From contig JABHEX010000194.1 in the NCBI GenBank assembly GCA_018676385.1, positions 1 through 11,321 on the forward strand: DNA of 11,321 nt, given 5' to 3'. Each line of letters starts with the position of its first letter. Position 1 is the stretch's first letter. The position numbers and the translations under genes were made by a program. Under the pieces are notes generated by a model, which did not search any database, was not told the origin of the DNA, and worked only from the letters and a program-made list of their open reading frames with translations. Origin of the DNA: Akkermansiaceae bacterium. Its GTDB lineage: Bacteria > Verrucomicrobiota > Verrucomicrobiia > Verrucomicrobiales > Akkermansiaceae. Below are positions 5,971 to 11,321 of this stretch, piece by piece.

Positions 5971-6744
5971 ATGTCAGACGCAAATCAAATCCACGCCGGT
6001 AAAGTAGCTATCATCACAGGCTCCGCTGGCGGTATAGGCCGGGCAACCGCAGAGCGCCTACACGCAGATGGCGCTACGGTAGTCGGCTTAGATATCAATC
6101 CTGCGGTTGTAGAAAACCTTAACAAACCTGGCCTCTCAGGAGTCGTTTGTGACATTACAGACGACGCAGCTCTCCAATCGGCTATTGACGCCGTCGTTAA
6201 CGAGCACGGCAGCCTCGATATCATCGTCGCCAATGCCGGTATTTTTAAAGCTGGCGAGTATATAGAATCATTAGGTGACAGCTGGGATCTCCACCTCAAG
6301 ATCAACCTCACCGCCACTCAGCGATTTCTCCGTTTTTCCATTCCTCATCTTAAAAAAAGCACCCTCTCTCCATCGATCATTATCATTGGATCACGCAACT
6401 TCTCAGCCCCTGGCCCCGGAGCTGCCGCTTATTCTGTAACTAAAGCTGGTGTTACACAGCTTGCTCGTGTCGCCGCTCTAGAACTCGCAGGTGATGGCAT
6501 TCGTGTAAACACGATCCATCCCGATGCAGTATTCGACACCGAAATCTGGACCGAGGAGGCCCTACAAAAATCGGCAACACGCTACGGCATGACCGTGGAG
6601 GAATATAAAACCAAAAACCTACTTAAGACCGAGATAAAGTCGACCGATATAGCTTTGATGGTAAGCACGGTCGCTGGTCCGGCCTTCAAAGCGACCACCG
6701 GAGCACAGATTCCCATCGATGGTGGAAACGACCGAGTGATCTGA
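5971..6744 (+). CDS. SDR oxidoreductase resembling the C-terminal domain of rhamnulose-1-phosphate aldolase/SDR fusions
   Basis: A 257-residue classical SDR. TGSAGGIG (16-23) is the nucleotide loop, and Asp41 at the end of beta2 (GLDIN) favours NAD+ over NADP+. NAG (88-90), S141, Y154 and K158 (AYSVTK) complete the active site. The stretches APGPGAAAYSVTKAG (146-160), HPDAVFDTEIWTEE (183-196), the YGMTVEEYKTKNLL region (205-218) and TTGAQIPIDGGNDRVI (242-257) are typical of the SDR half of bifunctional class II aldolase/SDR proteins (RhaE/YuxG type, lactaldehyde-forming rhamnose route). Here it stands alone with no aldolase half. It probably oxidises a hydroxyl of a sugar phosphate or a short aldehyde; the substrate is not determined. 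It is the last gene of the block. Its leader is G-free and rich in CAA/CTA with no SD, and a T6 run follows the stop codon. Confidence 0.92.
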   Translation: MSDANQIHAGKVAIITGSAGGIGRATAERLHADGATVVGLDINPAVVENLNKPGLSGVVCDITDDAALQSAIDAVVNEHGSLDIIVANAGIFKAGEYIESLGDSWDLHLKINLTATQRFLRFSIPHLKKSTLSPSIIIIGSRNFSAPGPGAAAYSVTKAGVTQLARVAALELAGDGIRVNTIHPDAVFDTEIWTEEALQKSATRYGMTVEEYKTKNLLKTEIKSTDIALMVSTVAGPAFKATTGAQIPIDGGNDRVI

Positions 6745-6873
6745 TTTTTTATATACCATCCTGTTACTGACATACCCTCTATAATTAGGAGGAAGAATCT
6801 GCTGTTTTATACGTATGCTATGAACCATTACCGATTTGTGCGATCCACATAACCCCTCTACGACATACACTCA
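6745..6873 (+). promoter_or_regulatory. Intergenic region with perfect -10 TATAAT and an orphan AGGAGG upstream of the secreted haem protein gene
   Basis: A T6 run at 6745-6750 directly follows the SDR stop, but I see no stable hairpin before it. TATAAT at 6780-6785 is a perfect sigma70 -10; the hexamer 17 bases upstream (CATCCT, 6757-6762) is a poor -35, so the promoter may need an activator. AGGAGG at 6787-6792 is a perfect SD but lies about 80 bases from the ATG at 6874, with no convincing ORF behind it, and would fall at the predicted transcription start. The large gene therefore probably has its own promoter with a leader of about 80 bases. Confidence 0.45.
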
Positions 6874-9800
6874 ATGACTATGCTATTCATGAAAAGAAAT
6901 TCCCTAAGCCTGTTTTCAATCGCGTTTATCACCGCACTTACCTTGCAGCCAGCCTCTGCCGGCCAACCCGCTAATCATCTCGTTTTCAATGGTGGTGATG
7001 GTTCAGGCAAAGGTAAACACATCGTTCTGCTGTCGGGCGACGAAGAATACCGATCCGAGGAAGCACTCCCCATGCTTGGCCAGCTTCTGTCCAAACACCA
7101 TGGCTTCAAATGCACTGTGCTATTCTCCATGAATGAAAAAGGAGAAGTCGATCCCAAGAATCAGAAGAGCCTGTCGCATCCAGAGGCACTCGATTCCGCT
7201 GATCTCATTCTAATGTCGCTTCGTTTCAGAAACTGGAATGACTCCACCATGGCGAAATTTGAAAAAGCCCTCATGCGCGGTACACCCATCGTTGCGCTGC
7301 GCACCTCTACCCACGCATTCAAGTTCCCCAAAAGCAGCAAGTGGTTTAAATATTCATTCAACGCCAACAAAGAGAGCGGTTGGCATAAGGGATTTGGTCG
7401 TCACATACTTGGTGAAACATGGGTGAGCCACCATGGCCACCACAAGAAAGAAGGATGCAGAGGCATTGTCGAACCGAGCAACAAGGCTAATCCAGTCCTC
7501 AATGGCGTGGGCACCATTTTTGCTGAATCAGATGTATACGGAACTAACCCTCCAGCAGACGTAACAATTTTATTACGTGGCCAGGTCACCAAAACACTCG
7601 ATCCAAAATCTGATCCAGTCGCGAGCAAAAACAACCCAATGCAGCCATTGGCATGGACACGTAGCTACAAAAATGCTGCAGGTAAGACCAACAAGATTTT
7701 CACCACCACCATGGGAGCCGCCAGTGACCTAGACGATGCCAATCTGCGTCGCCTTGTCACCAATGCATGCTACTGGGGACTAGGACTCAATATCCCAAAA
7801 CAAGCAAATGTAGCTATCCCAGCATCTTACAAACCCACGTTCTATGGCTTCAATACCTTCAAAAAAGGAATGAAGCCCGCCGATTTTATTCCAAGTGACA
7901 TGGCAAATGGTGCCGCCGCGCCCAGGGCCAAGGCACCTGCCACACTTAGTTTAAAAAAAAACGGTAGAATTGCCATCATCGGAGCGGGGCTAGCATCCCG
8001 CATGATGAAGTATGGTCACTTCGAAACCGAACTTCAGCTACGTTTCCCAGAGCACAAACTCACCATCCGTAACATCGCGGACGAGGGCAACACACCAGCA
8101 TTCCGCCCTCATCCCGGCCGGACGCAACAACTCGCATTCCCCGGCGCTGAGAAACATTTCCAAAATTATGCTTCTGGTAAGTCTGGCCCTTGGACATCTG
8201 GAGCTAAAGGCCACTTTGAAACGCCCGACCAGTGGCTAACCCGTCTGAAGCCCGACACAATACTTGCATTTTTTGGATTCAATTCCGCCATGCGTGGCAA
8301 GATCGAGCTTGCGCGCTTCAAAAATGAGTTGAGTGCTTTCATCGTCCACACACTCGGCCAGAAATATAATGGGAAACATGCTCCGCAGCTAGCTATCATC
8401 TCACCCACAGCCATTCAAAATTTATCTGCCACACACCACACTCCCGACGGCGAAAAGCAGAACGGATTACTATCGCTCTACACCAAAGCAATGCGTAATA
8501 TTTGCGAACAAAATGGTGTGCTTTTTATCGATACCTTCTCGCCATCCAAGGCGATTTTCGATGCCACACAAAAACCACTCACGGTCGATGGCGCACTCCT
8601 AACCGATCGAGGTTACCAATGGCTGGCTGGCCAGCTGGCGAATGACCTCTATGGGAAAACCACCAGCAATGCCCACCGCAAACTTGTTCATGCAGCAGTC
8701 ATGGAAAAAAACTTTGTTTGGCATAACCTCTTTAAAATTCCAAATGGCGTGCATGTTTATGGCAGGCGCTACAATCCATTTGGCCCAAAAAACTACCCTG
8801 ACGAGCTGAAGAAACTGGCAGAGATGACCGTGATTCGCGACCATGCCATCTGGCGCGCACTTGAGGGCAAGAAATCAAATCTCAACACAGCAGACGCCAA
8901 AACACACAAACTCCCGCCAGTCGAAACAAACTACAAGCCATCCAATAAAAATGGCCAAACCCGTTACCTCAGCGGCAAGGACACACTCAAACAACTCGCA
9001 GTGCCAAAAGGATATAAAATCGAACTCTTTGCCGATGAAAAGCAGTTTCCTGAACTCGCCAACCCAGTGCAGATGTCATTCGATAACAAAGGCCGTCTAT
9101 GGGTCGGATGTATGCCCTCCTACCCACACTGGCGCCCTGGTGACCCCAAACCCACCGACAAGTTAATCATTTTTGAAGATACTAATAACGATGGCAAAGC
9201 AGACAAACGTACAGTTTTTGCTGACGACCTCCACCTCGTCATAGGATTCGAGCTCGCCAAGGAAGGCGTTTATGTTTCCCAAGCCGATTCGCTCATTTTG
9301 CTCACCGATACCAATAGCGACGACAAATACGACACCAAGGAATACCTCATAAGTGGCTTTGATGATCACGATACCCATCATGCTATTTCTGCATTCTGTG
9401 CCGATCCATCTGGTGCCATCTACATGGGCGAGGGCGTATTTCTTCACTCAAATATTGAAAGCGTGTATGGAACCCATCGCGGCACCAACGGCGGACACTT
9501 CCGCTATAACCCAAAACGACGCCACCTCGAACGCACAGCACAACTTCGTATTCCAAACCCTTGGGGGACAGCTTTTGATAAATGGGGGCAAAACTTCTTT
9601 TTACACACCTCAGGCACATCCGTAAACTGGATGGCTCCCGGCACCGTCAAATCTACCTATGGGCAAGGTATGGTAGCATCCAAAAATCTCATCACCTCCA
9701 ACGCAGTTAGACCAACATCCGGCATCGAATTCATCTCCAGCCGACATTTTCCAAATGAAGTCCAGGGTGACCTCTTACTCTGTAACAACATCGGTTTCCT

Positions 9801-11025
9801 CGGTATCAAACAACACAAAATTGAGGAGGATGGCACAGGCTACAAAACATCTTACCGCCAGGACCTACTAAAATCCTCCGAAGGTAATTTCCGCCCAGTC
9901 GATCTTGAGTTCGCGCCCGACGGCTCACTCTACGTGATCGACTGGTCAAACGTGCTCATCGGGCACATGCAACACAATGCACGCGATCCAAAACGCGACC
10001 ACGTCCACGGCCGCATCTATCGCATCACTTACCCATCTCGCCCGCTCGTCAAACCCGCCAAAATCGATGGTGCATCCCTCACCACTCTTCTTGAAAACCT
10101 CAAAGCTTACGAAGATCGCACACGCTATCGAACTCGCCGTGAGCTAAGAGGCCGCAACACTGATGAAGTCATCGCCGCCATCAAAAAATGGACAGCAAAC
10201 CTCAATAAAAATGACCCCAACTACGAACACCACATGCTCGAAGCCCTCTGGGTCACTTGGGGACATAACCAGATCGACCAGACTCTCATGCGCCAACTGC
10301 TGGCATCCAAGGATCACAAAGTACGCTCCGCAGCCACACGCGCAGTGCGCTACAACACGCACCAAGTTGCAGACCACGCTGAGCTTCTGAAAAAATCAGC
10401 TACCGATGGCCACGGACGCGTGCGCATGGAAGCTATCACCGCTGCCTCCTGGCTACCAAAAAACACAGGCCTTGCTATACTCGACGCCGCACAAGGCGCT
10501 GGCACCGATAGCTGGATCAAGGGGTCGATAGATTTTGCCCTCGCAGCTCTCAAAAATTCCATAATCGAAGAGCCAGTGAAAAAAATTAATGTTCCCAAGC
10601 ACCTCACAGGCCCTGATGCTCTCGCATACAAACTAGGTCATGAAGTCTATCACCGTGAAGCCCACTGCGCTACTTGCCATCAAACCGATGGAAAAGGCCT
10701 CCCAGCAGCTCAGTTCCCTCCTGTTGCAGGAACCAAATGGTCAATGCAAAATGAGGATCGACTCATTAAACTTACCCTCAACGGACTGTATGGCCCAATT
10801 GAAGTTCTCGGCAAAAAATACCCCGGACAGGTTCCTATGACCCAGTTCGGAGGAATTCTCAACGACAAGGAAGTCGCCGCAGTGCTCACATATGTGCGAA
10901 ACTCTTTCGGCAACAAAGCATCGGTAATCACACCCAAAAAAGTCGCCGATATCCGTGCTGCCACTCGTGGAAAACAAGGTTTCTATAGCCCAGACGAACT
11001 TCTTAAACAGCACCCTCACGAATAA
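6874..11025 (+). CDS. Secreted ThuA/SGNH-like/beta-propeller/cytochrome c multidomain protein (PVC-type haem-binding)
   Basis: A 1383-residue exported protein. A signal peptide (KRNSLSLFSIAFITALTLQ, cleavage after PASA, about residue 29) leads in; ATG at 6889 (MKRN) is an equally plausible start. Residues about 45-310 are ThuA-like (HIVLLSGDEEYRSEEALP; ALRTSTHAFKF). Residues about 364-605 resemble an SGNH hydrolase (IAIIGAGLASRMM; FFGFN at 466-470), but the catalytic GDS Ser and the block V His (DGALL at 572-576) are missing. Residues about 705-1060 match the Pirellula/Verrucomicrobium N-terminal dehydrogenase-like beta-propeller, with two Asp-rich calcium-like loops, DTNNDGKAD (769-777) and DTNSDDKYD (812-820). 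HEAT-like helices follow at about 1070-1230. A cytochrome c domain has the CATCH haem motif (1265-1269) and M1322 as likely axial ligand. It is probably periplasmic or outer-membrane associated and passes electrons from a carbohydrate or alcohol substrate to the respiratory chain; the substrate is unknown. Confidence 0.93.
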   Translation: MTMLFMKRNSLSLFSIAFITALTLQPASAGQPANHLVFNGGDGSGKGKHIVLLSGDEEYRSEEALPMLGQLLSKHHGFKCTVLFSMNEKGEVDPKNQKSLSHPEALDSADLILMSLRFRNWNDSTMAKFEKALMRGTPIVALRTSTHAFKFPKSSKWFKYSFNANKESGWHKGFGRHILGETWVSHHGHHKKEGCRGIVEPSNKANPVLNGVGTIFAESDVYGTNPPADVTILLRGQVTKTLDPKSDPVASKNNPMQPLAWTRSYKNAAGKTNKIFTTTMGAASDLDDANLRRLVTNACYWGLGLNIPKQANVAIPASYKPTFYGFNTFKKGMKPADFIPSDMANGAAAPRAKAPATLSLKKNGRIAIIGAGLASRMMKYGHFETELQLRFPEHKLTIRNIADEGNTPAFRPHPGRTQQLAFPGAEKHFQNYASGKSGPWTSGAKGHFETPDQWLTRLKPDTILAFFGFNSAMRGKIELARFKNELSAFIVHTLGQKYNGKHAPQLAIISPTAIQNLSATHHTPDGEKQNGLLSLYTKAMRNICEQNGVLFIDTFSPSKAIFDATQKPLTVDGALLTDRGYQWLAGQLANDLYGKTTSNAHRKLVHAAVMEKNFVWHNLFKIPNGVHVYGRRYNPFGPKNYPDELKKLAEMTVIRDHAIWRALEGKKSNLNTADAKTHKLPPVETNYKPSNKNGQTRYLSGKDTLKQLAVPKGYKIELFADEKQFPELANPVQMSFDNKGRLWVGCMPSYPHWRPGDPKPTDKLIIFEDTNNDGKADKRTVFADDLHLVIGFELAKEGVYVSQADSLILLTDTNSDDKYDTKEYLISGFDDHDTHHAISAFCADPSGAIYMGEGVFLHSNIESVYGTHRGTNGGHFRYNPKRRHLERTAQLRIPNPWGTAFDKWGQNFFLHTSGTSVNWMAPGTVKSTYGQGMVASKNLITSNAVRPTSGIEFISSRHFPNEVQGDLLLCNNIGFLGIKQHKIEEDGTGYKTSYRQDLLKSSEGNFRPVDLEFAPDGSLYVIDWSNVLIGHMQHNARDPKRDHVHGRIYRITYPSRPLVKPAKIDGASLTTLLENLKAYEDRTRYRTRRELRGRNTDEVIAAIKKWTANLNKNDPNYEHHMLEALWVTWGHNQIDQTLMRQLLASKDHKVRSAATRAVRYNTHQVADHAELLKKSATDGHGRVRMEAITAASWLPKNTGLAILDAAQGAGTDSWIKGSIDFALAALKNSIIEEPVKKINVPKHLTGPDALAYKLGHEVYHREAHCATCHQTDGKGLPAAQFPPVAGTKWSMQNEDRLIKLTLNGLYGPIEVLGKKYPGQVPMTQFGGILNDKEVAAVLTYVRNSFGNKASVITPKKVADIRAATRGKQGFYSPDELLKQHPHE

Positions 11026-11037
11026 AAATGATGCAAT

Positions 11038-11072
11038 CACTGAAAATTTCCGTGCATTGCCAGTATTCAGTG
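11038..11072 (+). repeat. Imperfect hairpin-forming inverted repeat in the gap before argH
   Basis: CACTGAA at 11038-11044 is an exact inverted copy of TTCAGTG at 11066-11072, separated by 21 bases. It lies 13 bases after the stop of the large haem protein gene. There is no T-tract after it, so it is not a standard intrinsic terminator. The whole 11026-11108 gap must hold the end of one transcript and the promoter of argH, unless the two are co-transcribed. I see no clear -35/-10 pair. Confidence 0.3.
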
Positions 11073-11108
11073 GTTTCCAAATCTTCACAATAAGGGTATG
11101 ACACCCGT

Positions 11109-11321
11109 ATGTGGAAAGGACGTTTTTTAAAAGCCACCGCCGACCTCGTGCAACAGTATGGAGAATCAATCTCCTATGACTGGCGCTTGTACAAACATGA
11201 CATCGCTGGATCTATCGCTCATGCACGGGCTCAGGTGAAAGCTGGACTCCTCAATGATGAGGAGTTTGCTGCCATTGAAAAAGGGCTTCGCGAGATTGAA
11301 AAAGAGATCGACGCTGGAGAA
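11109..11321 (+). CDS. argH: Argininosuccinate lyase, N-terminal part only, runs off the window edge
   Basis: The 71 visible residues begin MWKGRFLKATADLVQQYGES and continue SISYDWRLYKHDIAGSIAHA. They match the conserved start of ArgH (MWGGRF-x-K-x(3)-L-V; S-I-S-x-D-x-R-L-Y-x-x-D-I-x-G-S-I-A-H). The enzyme is a cytoplasmic homotetramer of the fumarase/aspartase superfamily that splits argininosuccinate into arginine and fumarate in the last step of arginine synthesis. The DIAGSIAH segment contributes to substrate binding. The catalytic His/Ser and signature loop lie beyond the window. ATG 11109 is chosen because it gives the canonical MWxGRF start. An AGGG at 11093-11096 is 12 bases upstream, rather far for an SD. 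It shares the strand of the large haem protein gene but is separated by 83 bases and is probably an independent housekeeping gene. Confidence 0.95.
   Translation, partial: MWKGRFLKATADLVQQYGESISYDWRLYKHDIAGSIAHARAQVKAGLLNDEEFAAIEKGLREIEKEIDAGE

Noticed and set aside
2158..6744. Antiviral defence island suggested by the Tm-1 names
   Set aside because: Tm-1 is antiviral in tomato, but its bacterial relatives here sit among metabolic enzymes. No nuclease, toxin, methylase or other defence gene is present, so a catabolic role is more likely.
6745..6750. T6 run after the SDR stop as an intrinsic terminator
   Set aside because: I could not find a stable GC-rich hairpin directly upstream. The nearest palindrome, CCATCGATGG around 6713-6722, has no loop and is too far away.
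11098..11130. Tiny ORF of 10 codons (MTPVCGKDVF) overlapping the argH start
   Set aside because: It has no properly spaced SD and no sign of selection, and it overlaps the well-supported ArgH start in another frame. It is probably chance.

Overview
The window most likely comes from a member of the Verrucomicrobiota (PVC superphylum) with moderate GC. The main evidence is the 1383-residue secreted protein at 6874-11025. It joins a ThuA-like domain, an SGNH-like domain, a 'Piru_Ver' type beta-propeller dehydrogenase region and a C-terminal CxxCH cytochrome domain, an architecture I associate with Planctomycetes and Verrucomicrobia. None of the eight plus-strand genes that start in the window has a convincing, well-spaced Shine-Dalgarno sequence. 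Most are preceded by G-poor, A/C-rich leaders, which fits a lineage that initiates translation largely without SD pairing. I identified no organism by search; this is an inference from gene content.

Layout. 1-675 (minus strand): the 5' part of a short-chain dehydrogenase gene cut by the window edge, preceded by a small lipoprotein gene. 743-1237: a Fur-family regulator, divergent from the lipoprotein gene. 1330-2064: a PAS plus AraC/XylS transcription regulator. 2065-2157: a regulatory gap with three 12-bp-spaced ATTTT(G/C) direct repeats. 2158-6744: five co-directional genes encoding a PEP-hydrolase-like TIM barrel, a Tm-1-like ATP-binding (UPF0261) protein, an LsrF-type class I aldolase/thiolase, a ribulose-phosphate-3-epimerase-like protein and an SDR resembling the C-terminal half of rhamnulose-phosphate aldolase/SDR fusions. 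A strong 12-bp hairpin lies between the third and fourth of these. 6745-6873: a gap with a perfect TATAAT. 6874-11025: the large secreted multidomain haem protein. 11109 to the end: the start of argH (argininosuccinate lyase), cut by the window edge. No stretch longer than 300 bases lacks a gene. I see no tRNA, rRNA, CRISPR array, transposase or IS ends.

How the genes may work together. The 2158-6744 block looks like a cytoplasmic catabolic operon for an unusual sugar or polyol phosphate, controlled by the PAS-AraC protein encoded just upstream. The first two genes are the two halves of the plant Tm-1 protein encoded as separate, adjacent bacterial genes in reverse order. The next gene is a near full-length LsrF homologue that keeps the catalytic lysine at residue 203. 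It is followed by an Rpe-like protein, as lsrE accompanies lsrF in Salmonella, but there is no LsrK kinase, LsrR, LsrG or Lsr transporter. The SDR would supply an NAD-dependent oxidation. A plausible but untested scheme is activation or phosphorylation by the ATP-binding Tm-1-like protein, epimerisation, oxidation, then C-C cleavage by the LsrF-like and/or PEP-hydrolase-like TIM barrels to central metabolites. The secreted haem protein may oxidise extracellular or periplasmic carbohydrate, but it probably has its own promoter. The flanking SDR/lipoprotein pair, fur and argH appear to be unrelated neighbours.
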